From positions 310,001 to 374,000 of the forward strand of contig NZ_LT965954.1 in the NCBI RefSeq assembly GCF_900240995.1: a stretch of DNA of 64,000 bases, in the 5' to 3' direction. The translations under genes and the position numbers were made by a program. The notes under the pieces are model-generated. The model saw only the letters and a program-made list of their open reading frames with translations, was not told where the DNA came from and made no database searches. Shown here piece after piece: positions 10,579 through 19,305 of this stretch. The DNA comes from Bacillus sp. Marseille-P3661 (lineage in GTDB: Bacteria > Bacillota > Bacilli > Bacillales > Bacillaceae_J). Position 1 is the stretch's first letter. Each line of letters begins with the position of its first letter.

Positions 10579-11094
10579 TTATTTTGTATAACGATTGGCA
10601 TAACTGGATGCTGCATAGCTTTCTGGTTTTATTTTAGCCTCCATACCCATTGCAGAAATCCTACCCGTCATTTCATGAATTAAATCTTTCGTTAACCCCT
10701 TACTCCCTATATCTAAATGTATTTCGTAGGTGAAATCGGCACCTTTATCGATATTCGGAAGAATTATTTCTTCTAATTGTTCTATATGTTTCTCTGTAAA
10801 CATTGCGGCTATTTGTTGGCTCAAAGTTGTTTCAATCGATATTTTTTCATGTAAACTTGTTATTCGTCTAGGTACACGATATTGCCGTAAGCACCCCCAA
10901 GCACCTTTTCCTTTTCGGTGGATATGAATTGCAGTTGTAAATAATGTTTCTCTTGGATGGACATGTGAATCTGTTCCTATCGCCAAGCAATAAGAGCCGG
11001 TAGGATCTTTTTGAATAAAATTAGAAATAGCATCATACACGTCGTCAAAGGTCATAGATGATTTGGTAATATTATAAAAATAATAAGGGGTCAA
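10579..11094 (-). CDS. ykuK: YkuK family protein (DUF458, RNase H-like)
   Basis: A 171-residue DUF458 protein. Conserved features seen are AIGTDSHVHP, RKGKGAWGCLRQYR and the acidic stretch IHLDIGSKG, which fit the predicted ribonuclease H-like fold with acidic active-site residues. Function is unproven. It lies upstream of abbA in the conserved ykuJ-ykuK-abbA-darB order. The ribosome binding site AAAGGAG is seen upstream. Confidence 0.88.
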   Translation of the reverse strand: MTPYYFYNITKSSMTFDDVYDAISNFIQKDPTGSYCLAIGTDSHVHPRETLFTTAIHIHRKGKGAWGCLRQYRVPRRITSLHEKISIETTLSQQIAAMFTEKHIEQLEEIILPNIDKGADFTYEIHLDIGSKGLTKDLIHEMTGRISAMGMEAKIKPESYAASSYANRYTK

Positions 11095-11240
11095 TATCTT
11101 TTACTCCTTTTTAAAAGGTATTTGAATCATTCCTTACTATTTATTATATGCATCCTCCCTAAATGTTGACACTTTTTAAAATATTCAGTTATATTTTATC
11201 ATTTTTAATAGCCATATGACTATTTTTATTTTAGATAAAA

Positions 11241-11274
11241 AAAAATCTTGATGGAATAATCCATCAAGATTTTT
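11241..11274. terminator. Bidirectional-type terminator after ykuJ
   Basis: A perfect 15-bp stem (11241-11255 with 11260-11274) and 4-nt loop, with A and T tracts. It abuts the ykuJ stop codon. Confidence 0.88.
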
Positions 11275-11520
11275 TTATTCGTTAGAACTTAGAATATCAA
11301 AAACATCAATAGCAACCATATCAATATTATCGAATTGATATGTTTTCGGTTTTTCACCAGGCTGGTAAACCTCTAATTCGAACATTTTCGTATGATCAAA
11401 ATATTTTACACTGCACTTTTTCTCACCATTAATCTCAAAGAAACGCTGTTTTGCATCACTGTTATTTTCTTCATCCTGTAGTGTTAATAATCGTTTTAAA
11501 ATTCCGTGAAGTAGTGACAT
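11275..11520 (-). CDS. ykuJ: YkuJ family protein
   Basis: An 81-residue cytosolic protein of unknown function. The block FFEINGEKKCSVKYF and the end DNIDMVAIDVFDIL match the small alpha/beta YkuJ family closely. The ribosome binding site AAAGGAGAAGTGGG precedes the ATG. Confidence 0.9.
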   Translation of the reverse strand: MSLLHGILKRLLTLQDEENNSDAKQRFFEINGEKKCSVKYFDHTKMFELEVYQPGEKPKTYQFDNIDMVAIDVFDILSSNE

Positions 11521-11693
11521 CCCACTTCTCCTTTCAGTCTTTTAGTATTAGGATTTACATCCAATTCATAGTCCATTCTTTCGTTTTCTATATAAATGAA
11601 AAAGACCTTCCTTTACATTCTAACCCACATTCAATAAAATTACTTTAAAGACCATTTTATGGTAAGATTAACTATTTTAGGGGGATATGTATA

Positions 11694-12656
11694 ATGTTTC
11701 AAACAAAATTACCAACAAATTTAGGCTTTAATATTTCACTAATTGATGATCTAGATCTTGGGTTAGAGCAGCGTACTGGTACATATGTAATACATGATAA
11801 GGCACTTACGATAGTTGAGACAAGTGCTAGTCCTTCGATTCCATATATTTTAGAAGGTCTAAAACATTTAAATATCAATCCTCAAGAAATTCACTATATT
11901 ATAGTAACACATATTCACCTCGATCACGCAGGTGGAGCAGGAATTTTATTAAAAGAATGTCCAAATGCTAAAATCGTTGTTCATCCAAGGGGAGCACGTC
12001 ACCTTATAGATCCTTCAAAACTCATTGATGGCGCTCGCGCAGTTTATGGCGAAAAATTTGATGAACTCTTTAATCCTATTCTACCCATACCTGAGGACCG
12101 TCTAATCATTAAATATGATAATGAAAGTATCCAGTTAGCAGAAAGAACACTTACCTTTTATGATACACCGGGGCATGCAAAACACCACTTCTCGATCCAT
12201 GACAGTCTTTCGAACGGAATTTTCACAGGCGATACTGTCGGTGTTTATTATCAAGATTTAAAAGAAATTAAAGTGAGTTTATTCTTACCATCAACCTCCC
12301 CTAATCAATTCAATCCTGATTCCATGATTGAGTCTACCGAGAGAATCCGTAGTTTGGGAGTTGACCGCATCTTCTTTGGCCATTATGGTATGTATGACGA
12401 CCCACAAGAAGTATTTTCACAAGTAAAACAATGGCTTACTGTATTTTTAGAAATAGCAGAATTAGAATATAAAAAACTAAAAACGCCAAATATCGAAATG
12501 CTTACAGATAGAATCTCTACACAGCTGTTCTTAAGAGTTAAGAATGCGTTATCCGAACAAACTGTACCAGATGATCATAAGGTGTATAATATACTAAAAA
12601 TAGATATGGAGGTCTGTGCGATGGGTCTAGCTGATTTCCTCTTAAGAAAGAACTAA
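11694..12656 (+). CDS. MBL-fold metallohydrolase
   Basis: A 320-residue cytosolic metallo-beta-lactamase-fold hydrolase. Metal motifs visible are THIHLDHAGG (about 72-81), DTPGHAKHH, FTGDTVG and FFGHYGMYDD, so all metal ligands look intact. No signal peptide is visible. The substrate is unknown. It resembles the YqjP group in B. subtilis, but I would not give it that name without alignment. Translation starts at an ATG after AGGGGGATATG. Confidence 0.85.
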   Translation: MFQTKLPTNLGFNISLIDDLDLGLEQRTGTYVIHDKALTIVETSASPSIPYILEGLKHLNINPQEIHYIIVTHIHLDHAGGAGILLKECPNAKIVVHPRGARHLIDPSKLIDGARAVYGEKFDELFNPILPIPEDRLIIKYDNESIQLAERTLTFYDTPGHAKHHFSIHDSLSNGIFTGDTVGVYYQDLKEIKVSLFLPSTSPNQFNPDSMIESTERIRSLGVDRIFFGHYGMYDDPQEVFSQVKQWLTVFLEIAELEYKKLKTPNIEMLTDRISTQLFLRVKNALSEQTVPDDHKVYNILKIDMEVCAMGLADFLLRKN

Positions 12657-12704
12657 CGGGTTATCATAACCTATTTAGAGTCTTAAACAAGACCCAACAA
12701 AATT

Positions 12705-12752
12705 GAAGAGCCAAAGAAACACTCGTTACTAAGAGTGTTTCTTTGGCTCTTC
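12705..12752. terminator. Convergent hairpin between MBL hydrolase and DUF3993 gene
   Basis: A perfect 20-bp stem (12705-12724 with 12733-12752). It includes the last codons of the leftward DUF3993 gene. T tracts are weak on both sides, so this is a strong hairpin that may end both transcripts without a classical U run. Confidence 0.7.
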
Positions 12753-13226
12753 TGAACTAATATTATATTCTGCAATTTTCCATCCATCATCTTGTTTTAT
12801 TAGGGTTATTATCTCATATAACCCTTGTTCCCAGATCACTGGTCCTTCAAACTGTGGAGGAAAATATTCATATACAACAATCTCATTGCTGCTTGTCATA
12901 ATCTTTGTATTTTCATCATATGAATAGTTAGGAATGAAATAAGGCATGAAATCTGATCCATATAAAATATATCCGTCCGACTCTAAAAATAAATGCTCTT
13001 TAATAAATAATTGTTGATAATTGTCTGTAAAATAAGGAGACAAACTAACAGCTAACTCCTCTTTACTACGAAAACCTTCACCTAAAGATAACTGGGTTTC
13101 TAATGCATCCTGTAAGAATTGAATAATTTCTGCTCTAGTCATCGTAACATTTTCGGCATTAGTTAGTTGTAATTGTACTTGTCCTACAAAGAGGAATAGT
13201 ACAAAGATAACAATCATCTTTTTCAT
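12729..13226 (-). CDS. Secreted DUF3993-like protein
   Basis: A 165-residue exported protein from the ATG at 13226, preceded by GAAAGGGTGGG; the longer frame lacks a ribosome binding site. The signal peptide is MKKMIVIFVLFLFVG followed by a small-residue region near residue 23. The mature part (FLQDALETQLSLGEGFRSKEE, YFTDNYQQLFIKEHLF, GSDFMPYFIPNYSYD) recalls the DUF3993 family of Bacillus. Its function is unknown. The 3' end lies inside a terminator-like hairpin. Confidence 0.7.
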   Translation of the reverse strand: MKKMIVIFVLFLFVGQVQLQLTNAENVTMTRAEIIQFLQDALETQLSLGEGFRSKEELAVSLSPYFTDNYQQLFIKEHLFLESDGYILYGSDFMPYFIPNYSYDENTKIMTSSNEIVVYEYFPPQFEGPVIWEQGLYEIITLIKQDDGWKIAEYNISSEEPKKHS

Positions 13227-13273
13227 AATCCCACCCTTTCTATTCAACTCCCCCACCTATTAAGGGCAGTAAA

Positions 13274-13414
13274 CTATTGGTTGCCTAAATCAAATGTTTT
13301 AACATTACTATCAATCGTGATCTCGATCGGAACTACTTCTTCTTCCTTTCCACATATAGGGCAAGATGTGAAATCTTGCATAATATTGCAACAGTTTTTA
13401 CATGTATATTTCAC
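13274..13414 (-). CDS. Small zinc-ribbon-like protein
   Basis: A 46-residue frame with two Cys pairs, CKNCC and CPICG, spaced like a rubredoxin-type or zinc-ribbon knuckle, followed by an acidic tail (EEEVVPIEITID). I prefer the GTG at 13414 because GAAAGGATGA lies 7-9 nt upstream. An ATG at 13423 overlaps that ribosome binding site. It lies just upstream of the DUF3993 gene in the same direction. The function is unknown. Confidence 0.55.
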   Translation of the reverse strand: MKYTCKNCCNIMQDFTSCPICGKEEEVVPIEITIDSNVKTFDLGNQ

Positions 13415-13423
13415 CTTTATCAT

Positions 13424-13738
13424 CCTTTCAAAATAAAATATATCGTTTTAAAGAGACTATATATAAAATTTTATCAATGTAGTATATGTTATTCGAGGAT
13501 TTTCGTTCGTAAAATAACCTCATGATTAGACAGGTATTTATCTTATATTTCGCTATTATTCATATATGAATAATATTAAGTGGCAAATTAAGCTATTTTT
13601 CTAACTATTTAGCTAGAATATTTCAAGAAAGTGTTGTTTTACGGGGTAGAATGTTAAAAAAAGACGACATTTGCCATAATGACAAATGTCAGTGTTTCCT
13701 TTTTTTATCTTTTAATATAGCAAAACTTACTTAAAGAA
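13424..13738. other. Intergenic stretch with an inverted repeat
   Basis: About 310 bp with no frame that has a ribosome binding site. It contains GACATTTG/CAAATGTC (13666-13673 with 13683-13690), which on the plus strand is followed some distance later by a T tract (about 13700). This is possibly a weak terminator or operator. Confidence 0.4.
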
Positions 13739-13776
13739 CAAAAAAACTCTACCTAAGTATGAAACCTTAGTAGAGC
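13739..13776 (-). terminator. Terminator after the small membrane protein gene
   Basis: The imperfect stem CTCTAC-CTAAG/CTTAG-TAGAG has an A run at 13739-13746, which reads as T in the minus direction. Confidence 0.7.
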
Positions 13777-13817
13777 TCTTATGTTTATGCAAGTAAGCAC
13801 GTGCTTTTCGTTTTTCT

Positions 13818-14048
13818 TCATAACATATAATAAACAATATACAATAAAATTAACCCAAAACCTCCAATATAGACCCAAAACACTGGATTCCTAGTATATG
13901 GGTGAGCTTCAACCACATCATTAATATCAGAGTCATAATCACTTCTTTGCTTTTGTCCTTGCGTTTGTCCTAAGCGGATGGTATAAACAAGTCCTATAGC
14001 CATTACGATGGTGAATAAGATAAGAAACACAATTGAATATTGAGACAA
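13818..14048 (-). CDS. Small membrane protein, unknown
   Basis: A 76-residue protein with two predicted membrane helices (about 3-25 and 56-75) joined by a polar loop rich in Gln, Arg and Asp (TQGQKQRSDYDSD). I start at TTG 14048, six nt after GAGGTG. The longer frame back to 14135 lacks a ribosome binding site. The C-terminal helix ends in YIVYYML. I do not recognise the family. Confidence 0.55.
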   Translation of the reverse strand: MSQYSIVFLILFTIVMAIGLVYTIRLGQTQGQKQRSDYDSDINDVVEAHPYTRNPVFWVYIGGFGLILLYIVYYML

Positions 14049-14173
14049 ATTCTTCACCTCATTTTCATTTATACTACTTATACTACTAAATTCCCCATTA
14101 AGAATCGGACTTATTCGAATTAAGCGAACTTCCATATATGGAGATCATCACCAACTGTTGATTAGTATTAGGA

Positions 14174-14206
14174 CCCTAGTGCCATTAAATTTAATAAACA
14201 CTAGGG
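14174..14206. repeat. Inverted repeat CCCTAGTG/CACTAGGG
   Basis: An 8-bp inverted repeat with a loop that itself contains the palindrome ATTAAATTTAAT. It lies downstream of ykuI (leftward) and may be part of its 3' end. There is no T tract. Confidence 0.4.
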
Positions 14207-14276
14207 GATGGCATCTGCTTAAAGCCTGGAGGTGGGGTATTATAGTCTGTTATACCTGGACAAAATAGCCATTCTA

Positions 14277-15494
14277 TTACATCAGGTTTTCATGTTCATA
14301 TAAAAATTCGTAGGATAGGTCTATAAAAATAAATAATTGATTTGAAATTGGATATGAAAACGTACGAATCGTTTGACCAGTTTCAATATCACTATACAAA
14401 TCAGATAATATACCTTTCCGTTCGTAAATCATACGTGCAATATTTTCTAAAAAGTAAGGACGCCAACTCCAATTTTTTTGGATATACTCTGGTTTAAGAA
14501 CCCAGTCTTGTCTATTTTCTTTATAAAGATTGGCTGATTGCTGGAAACCGTCTTCATCGCAGATATAAATCCGAAAACTTTCATTCGAAAACAATTGTGA
14601 AACAGAAATGAGAAGTTGATCGTAATCTTTTGTTTTAAGCTTGCCGCTCAATTGAGCAAATCGATTTGAAAACTCGTTACAGATATCATATTGAGCTGAG
14701 ATTTTTCGTTTTTCCTGAGCAATAAATCGTTGAAATTCTCTTTTTAACGTTTCTCTAAGGGCGTCTCTATTTAAAAAGTCGCCTGTCGGTTGTGCTAAAT
14801 AAAACCCTTGGTAGTAACGGCCACCATTTTTCCATGCATACTGAAGTTGATACAATGTCTCTATATCCTCATATAAAAGAGCCGCACCTATCTTTCTTGC
14901 CAATAACGATAATGAATATAATACATCTAAATAAGATTGTGCAGTTGTCGATTGTCGCAAAAATCTTAAGTCTACTTTTAAAATATCTGGTTCAAGAAGG
15001 CGTAGTCGTTCGAGATTACTACCTTCTTTTCCTACGTTATCAACAGCAAGTTTAATCCCATATGTACGGAAATATGTAACAACATGGTTTAAATGATCAA
15101 TATCTCCGCTAAAATCATGCTCAGTGATTTCTAATACAACTCGATTCAGATCAAACCCCTGTTCTTGAAAAACTAGTAATAAATTTAGTAAAGATTCACC
15201 GCGATCATTCATTAAAAGATTAGGGTTTCTGTTAATGAAAATTAAGAGGTCATCATCATTATTTGTTAACAGCTTTTCAATTGCCAGTTTCGTAACATAA
15301 TCATCAATTTCTACCCGGTATTCATCGGGCACAGAATCATCATGAAAAAATGTTCCTAAACTTACTATTCCAGTTTTTGTAGAAAACCTACCTAACACTT
15401 CATGGCCAATTACTCTTTGTTCATCCGCACTAAAAACAGGCTGATAAAAAGGAGAAATCAATTCTTTGTTCGTTATAATATCTAATGGATCCAC
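14277..15494 (-). CDS. ykuI: EAL-domain c-di-GMP-binding protein YkuI
   Basis: A 405-residue cytosolic protein with an N-terminal EAL domain (about 10-245) and the C-terminal PAS-like YkuI_C domain (about 255-400). The signature reads HEVLGRF in place of EAL. Metal-site segments NRNP, EITEHD, DNVG, KVDL and YEDIE are recognisable. B. subtilis YkuI binds c-di-GMP but has not shown clear phosphodiesterase activity. The ribosome binding site AAGGGGGGATCAC precedes the ATG. Confidence 0.88.
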   Translation of the reverse strand: MDPLDIITNKELISPFYQPVFSADEQRVIGHEVLGRFSTKTGIVSLGTFFHDDSVPDEYRVEIDDYVTKLAIEKLLTNNDDDLLIFINRNPNLLMNDRGESLLNLLLVFQEQGFDLNRVVLEITEHDFSGDIDHLNHVVTYFRTYGIKLAVDNVGKEGSNLERLRLLEPDILKVDLRFLRQSTTAQSYLDVLYSLSLLARKIGAALLYEDIETLYQLQYAWKNGGRYYQGFYLAQPTGDFLNRDALRETLKREFQRFIAQEKRKISAQYDICNEFSNRFAQLSGKLKTKDYDQLLISVSQLFSNESFRIYICDEDGFQQSANLYKENRQDWVLKPEYIQKNWSWRPYFLENIARMIYERKGILSDLYSDIETGQTIRTFSYPISNQLFIFIDLSYEFLYEHENLM

Positions 15495-15735
15495 TTAGTG
15501 ATCCCCCCTTACTACTTTCCAATCAAATTATCTACTGATATAATTTTAGCATAATTATACAATTTAGACCTACTTTATTGATTTGATACTTTATCATTTA
15601 TTTCCATTAGGGCGTCTCATATTTCTAACCTAGTATCTTTTTGATGTTTTCAAGATTGGTTTAATGTTTAGTACACCTCCATCATTACTAACATTTTGCT
15701 CTTCTTTTTCCCTTATTAATAAAAACTCATCATAA

Positions 15736-15765
15736 GTAAAAAGCCTGAAGAATTTCACCAGGCTT
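15736..15765 (-). terminator. Terminator after class V aminotransferase
   Basis: The stem AAGCCTG/CAGGCTT (15741-15747 with 15759-15765) is followed by TTTTTAC in the minus direction. Confidence 0.82.
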
Positions 15766-15774
15766 CATTATTCT

Positions 15775-16956
15775 TTATTCATTTTCCCGAATATAGCGGT
15801 TAGCGGCTTCTAGAGCGGCGCCAGAAATAAAATGGTAGCCCTGTTCACGTAATACATCTTCTAGGGCGGCTAATAAATACGTTACATTATCTTGACGAGC
15901 ATTATAACCCATCAAGCCAATTCTCCAGATTTTACTCTTTAACTCGCCAAGACCACCACCTATTTCTAGATTATATTTTCGAAGTAATCTTTGGCGAACT
16001 TCAGCATCTTGAACCCCATTTGGTATGTATACAGATGTTAATTGTTGGAGTCGATGCTCCTTTTTGACAAGTAATTCTAATCCCATTGCTTCTAAACCTG
16101 CATGCAATGCCCCACCATAAAGTTCATGGCGATTAAATACATTCTCTAAACCCTCATTAACAATTAAGCGCAAAGCCTCACGCAAAGAATAGACCATTGT
16201 AATTGGTGCTGTATGGTGATAAAACCGTTCATTACTCCAATAATTTTGAATCATTGAGAGGTCTAAATACCAACTTTGAACATTAGAATTTCGTTTAGAT
16301 AATACCTGCACAGCCCGATCACTTAAAGTCACGGGAGCAAGCCCTGGTGGTGCACTAAGACATTTTTGTGTACCACTATAAGCTGCATCAATATGATATT
16401 CATCAATTTTGGTTGGAATTCCACCAAGAGAGGTCACCATGTCACAAACAAAAAGCACATTATGTGAATGTACAATTTCACTTAATTCCTTCAGTGGCTG
16501 TTTCACACCTGTTGATGTTTCAGCATGAACAACAGCAACTAGTTTTACATCAGCGGAGTATTGTTTTAAAACATAATCTACTTGTTCTGGTTGAATAATT
16601 TCACCCCATGGTGCTGTAATCTCAATTACTTCAGCACCACATCGTGATGCAACGTCTACCATCCTTTGTCCAAACAGGCCATTTACGCCAATAACTACTT
16701 TATCACCAGGCTCAATTAGATTAACAAATATTGTCTCCATACCTGCACTACCTGTACCTGACATTGCCAAAGTTACTTTATTTTTCGTTTGAAAAACTTG
16801 ACGTAAAAGTTCCATTGTTTCATTCATAATTTCTAAAAATGCAGGATCAAGATGTCCAACAAGCGGAGACGCCATCGCACGTAATACATTCGGATGAACA
16901 TCACTTGGACCAGGACCCATTAATAACCTTTTAGGTAGATTTAATTCAGTAAACAA
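15775..16956 (-). CDS. Class V aminotransferase (alanine/ureidoglycine-glyoxylate type)
   Basis: A 393-residue PLP enzyme. Features are MGPGPSDVHPNVLRAM at the start, AMSGTGSAGMET for phosphate binding, and the Schiff-base lysine in YSGTQKCLSAPPG (about residue 195). It belongs to the alanine-glyoxylate/serine-pyruvate group that includes PucG, the (S)-ureidoglycine-glyoxylate aminotransferase of purine catabolism. No other puc genes lie nearby, so the amino donor cannot be fixed. It is inserted between ykuI and ykuE. Confidence 0.85.
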   Translation of the reverse strand: MFTELNLPKRLLMGPGPSDVHPNVLRAMASPLVGHLDPAFLEIMNETMELLRQVFQTKNKVTLAMSGTGSAGMETIFVNLIEPGDKVVIGVNGLFGQRMVDVASRCGAEVIEITAPWGEIIQPEQVDYVLKQYSADVKLVAVVHAETSTGVKQPLKELSEIVHSHNVLFVCDMVTSLGGIPTKIDEYHIDAAYSGTQKCLSAPPGLAPVTLSDRAVQVLSKRNSNVQSWYLDLSMIQNYWSNERFYHHTAPITMVYSLREALRLIVNEGLENVFNRHELYGGALHAGLEAMGLELLVKKEHRLQQLTSVYIPNGVQDAEVRQRLLRKYNLEIGGGLGELKSKIWRIGLMGYNARQDNVTYLLAALEDVLREQGYHFISGAALEAANRYIRENE

Positions 16957-17138
16957 TTAACATCACTCCTTTTTTCGACCTTATATAATTTCAATAAAAT
17001 TTCATGAATTCCTGCAAGTAGAGGAATTCAACCTGAAATATTCCTTACTCATATTCACTTTTAAATATAGTCCGTGATATAATGGAACTTATGTGGATTT
17101 ACGGTCCTTTCAAATGAATGAAGTTAGGTTGATAATCT

Positions 17139-18017
17139 ATGAAAACTGAAGATATTAAAATAACAAGAAGAAGCTTTCTTAAGCAACTAACATCTATCGG
17201 TATCGGTTCATTTTTGTTATCCTCGATAACGTATAGTTATGCACGATATATAGAACCGAAACAACTTAAAATTATCAAACACGAATTAATATCAACAAAA
17301 ATACCTAAAAGTTTTGATGGGGTTAGAATTATTCTATTTAGTGATACTCACCTAGGACATAATTACACCATAGATCAGTTTTCTAATTTAGTTGAAACTA
17401 TTAATGAACAAGTACCTGATATAATACTATTTACAGGTGATTTAATTGATGCACCTAACGAATATAACGAAATTAACAAAGTTGCACCCTTATTAAAAAA
17501 CTTACGTGCCCCACTAGGTAAATTCTCCATTTACGGTAACCATGATCATGGTGGCTATGGTTCTGAGGAAATCAAAAAAATAATGGATACTTCAAATTTT
17601 GAGCTACTAGTAAATCAAAATAGAAAAGTTTATAACAAAATGCAAGATTATATTTATATTAGTGGGTTAGATGATGCAATGTTGGGACGGCCAGACGCAG
17701 TTTTAGCAATGGAAGGTCTCGACAATCAGACCTTCAATATTATGCTAGCACATCAACCTGATACCATTGACGATCTATTGCACTTCCCAATTGATATCCA
17801 ACTGTCAGGACACAGTCATGGTGGGCAAATCCAACTTCCTTTTTACGGCCCAATATTTACTCCAACTGGGGCCCTTCGTTATTATGAAGGATTCTACAAT
17901 GTAGGACAGATATCTTTATACGTTAATCGAGGAATTGGAACAACAAGGGTTCCCTTTCGTTTTTTATCAACACCAGAGTTGACAGTGTTTGTCTTAAGGT
18001 CGGGTACAGCAAACTAA
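17139..18017 (+). CDS. ykuE: Tat-exported metallophosphoesterase YkuE
   Basis: A 292-residue metallophosphatase exported folded by the Tat system: twin-arginine motif TRRSFLKQL (residues 10-18) followed by a hydrophobic stretch. Metal motifs are FSDTHLG, FTGDLID, YGNHDHGG and SGHSHGGQ. In B. subtilis YkuE is a TatAyCy substrate that ends up in the cell wall. Sequence and synteny agree. Confidence 0.93.
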   Translation: MKTEDIKITRRSFLKQLTSIGIGSFLLSSITYSYARYIEPKQLKIIKHELISTKIPKSFDGVRIILFSDTHLGHNYTIDQFSNLVETINEQVPDIILFTGDLIDAPNEYNEINKVAPLLKNLRAPLGKFSIYGNHDHGGYGSEEIKKIMDTSNFELLVNQNRKVYNKMQDYIYISGLDDAMLGRPDAVLAMEGLDNQTFNIMLAHQPDTIDDLLHFPIDIQLSGHSHGGQIQLPFYGPIFTPTGALRYYEGFYNVGQISLYVNRGIGTTRVPFRFLSTPELTVFVLRSGTAN

Positions 18018-18035
18018 AGCTGTACCCGTCTTTTT
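18001..18035 (+). terminator. Terminator overlapping the ykuE stop
   Basis: The stem CGGGTACAGC/GCTGTACCCG (18001-18010 with 18019-18028) carries the ykuE stop codon in its loop and ends in TCTTTTT. Confidence 0.9.
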
Positions 18036-18038
18036 ATT

Positions 18039-18440
18039 TTAACGAAGTACGGAAAAAGGACTCCAAATATAGCCAATAAAAAAAGCAGCTACGCACACAA
18101 AAATTGTACATAGTATGTAAAGTAAAGCAGTTGATAATTTATTCTCTCTAATTAAAGTAATCACTTCAAGACTAAATGTTGAAAATGTTGTAAAAGCGCC
18201 AAAAAAGCCAATCCCTACTAATAGATAAAGTGCATTATCATATAAAACACCATTACTTCCAATGTGATAGTAGCTCCTCATGAAAACTCCTAACCCTAGC
18301 GATCCAGAAAAATTTACAACAAACATAGCTAGCGGAAATGAGAGTTTTTGTTGTAATTTTGATTTAGTAATAAATATGCCTAGAAAATACCTACAAATAG
18401 CCCCAACGGCACCGCCCAATCCAACAATAAGCATTTTCAA
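18039..18440 (-). CDS. crcB: Fluoride channel subunit CrcB/Fluc (second of pair)
   Basis: A 133-residue four-helix membrane protein. The signature GGAVGAICRYFLG (about 9-21), the polar-helix Asn in FVVNFSGSLGLG and the FTTFSTFS Phe-box are all present. Fluc proteins export fluoride as dual-topology dimers. Here two subunits are encoded in tandem, suggesting an oppositely oriented heterodimer. It overlaps the upstream crcB by 4 nt (ATGA), implying translational coupling. Confidence 0.93.
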   Translation of the reverse strand: MKMLIVGLGGAVGAICRYFLGIFITKSKLQQKLSFPLAMFVVNFSGSLGLGVFMRSYYHIGSNGVLYDNALYLLVGIGFFGAFTTFSTFSLEVITLIRENKLSTALLYILCTIFVCVAAFFIGYIWSPFSVLR

Positions 18441-18838
18441 GAGTCACTTACCTCTTGTTGATTTGATAGTTTCAATCCTAAAAATAATCCAAAATAGACT
18501 GCAATAAAAGAACCGATTATTGTTCCAGTCAAATATATTAATGATAATGTATAATCCGAATTGGTCATAAGTGTAACTGAATCTGCTGCAAATGTTGACA
18601 TAGTTGTAAACCCCCCACAAAATCCTGTTCCTAGAGCTAACTTCACCCAAGTATGCTTAATTAACTTTAACGAAAGACCGGTTATAAATCCAAGTAACAA
18701 ACTACCGAATATATTTTCAATAAAGGTTGCAATCGGAAAATCACTATGAATATAGGTGATGTTAATGAAATATCTGCCCATTGCCCCCAATCCGCCGCCA
18801 ATTCCTACAGCGATAATATTCATATACTTTTCTTGCAA
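18437..18838 (-). CDS. crcB: Fluoride channel subunit CrcB/Fluc (first of pair)
   Basis: The partner of the downstream crcB, with GGGLGAMGRYFIN, the Asn in ENIFGSLLLG and the GFTTMSTFA Phe-box. I start at TTG 18838, since AAAGGAGA lies 9 nt upstream. The ATG at 18823 has only a weak site, and the far ATG at 18880 has none. That gives 133 residues. I looked for a fluoride riboswitch in the short upstream region and saw none. Confidence 0.92.
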   Translation of the reverse strand: MQEKYMNIIAVGIGGGLGAMGRYFINITYIHSDFPIATFIENIFGSLLLGFITGLSLKLIKHTWVKLALGTGFCGGFTTMSTFAADSVTLMTNSDYTLSLIYLTGTIIGSFIAVYFGLFLGLKLSNQQEVSDS

Positions 18839-18933
18839 AAGCCAACTCTCCTTTACACATTCTAATAATACAGGCTCCATTTAAACTGTCTGTCATAAGA
18901 TGCTTGTAGAATCATATCTAGGAGGTGAATTAT

Positions 18934-19197
18934 ATGTATCATGATCTAAGAACAACACAGTATCATCATGGGCATCATGGGCATCATGGGCATCATGGGC
19001 ATCATGGGCATCATAAGGACGACCACCATGGACAACATCACAGTGGAGGAGCCTTTTTACCATTTCTTGCTGGCTTAGCAGTTAGTCCATTTTTACAAGG
19101 GTTAGGCCAAAATTATGTTTATCCACCCTATCCACCATACTCACCACAACCATACAATTATAACCCATATTACCCATATGGTCCGTATCCTTATTAA
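18934..19197 (+). CDS. Histidine-rich repeat protein (coat-like)
   Basis: An 87-residue protein starting at the ATG at 18934, 8 nt after GGAGG. Residues 11-28 are (HHG) repeats, then HHKDDHHGQHHSGG, a short hydrophobic centre (FLPFLAGLAVSPFLQGL) and a Tyr/Pro tail (PPYPPYSPQPYNYN). Low-complexity His/Tyr/Pro proteins like this are common in spore coats and could bind metal ions. That is inference from composition. A terminator follows. Confidence 0.7.
   Translation: MYHDLRTTQYHHGHHGHHGHHGHHGHHKDDHHGQHHSGGAFLPFLAGLAVSPFLQGLGQNYVYPPYPPYSPQPYNYNPYYPYGPYPY
18964..19008 (+). repeat. Five exact 9-bp tandem repeats (CATCATGGG)
   Basis: Five perfect copies of CATCATGGG, preceded by and followed by partial units. 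They encode the His-His-Gly tract. Identity at the DNA level implies recent slippage, so the length is probably variable between strains. Confidence 0.95.
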
Positions 19198-19216
19198 ACA
19201 AACTAAAAATAGACTA

Positions 19217-19250
19217 AAAATGCCCTCTTTTCAACAAAAGAAGGCATTTT
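19217..19250. terminator. Terminator after the His-rich gene
   Basis: The stem AAAATGCC-ct-CTTTT/AAAAG-aa-GGCATTTT. It may also stop the leftward PCYCGC lipoprotein transcript that converges on it. Confidence 0.8.
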
Positions 19251-19305
19251 ACCTATATTTGATAAAAGCTATGAAACATGTCCATTAAATAGTTAAAAAC
19301 ATCTC

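Noticed and set aside
18839-18933. Possible fluoride riboswitch upstream of crcB
   Set aside because: The region is only about 95 bp and shows none of the conserved crcB-motif segments or a paired aptamer followed by a terminator.
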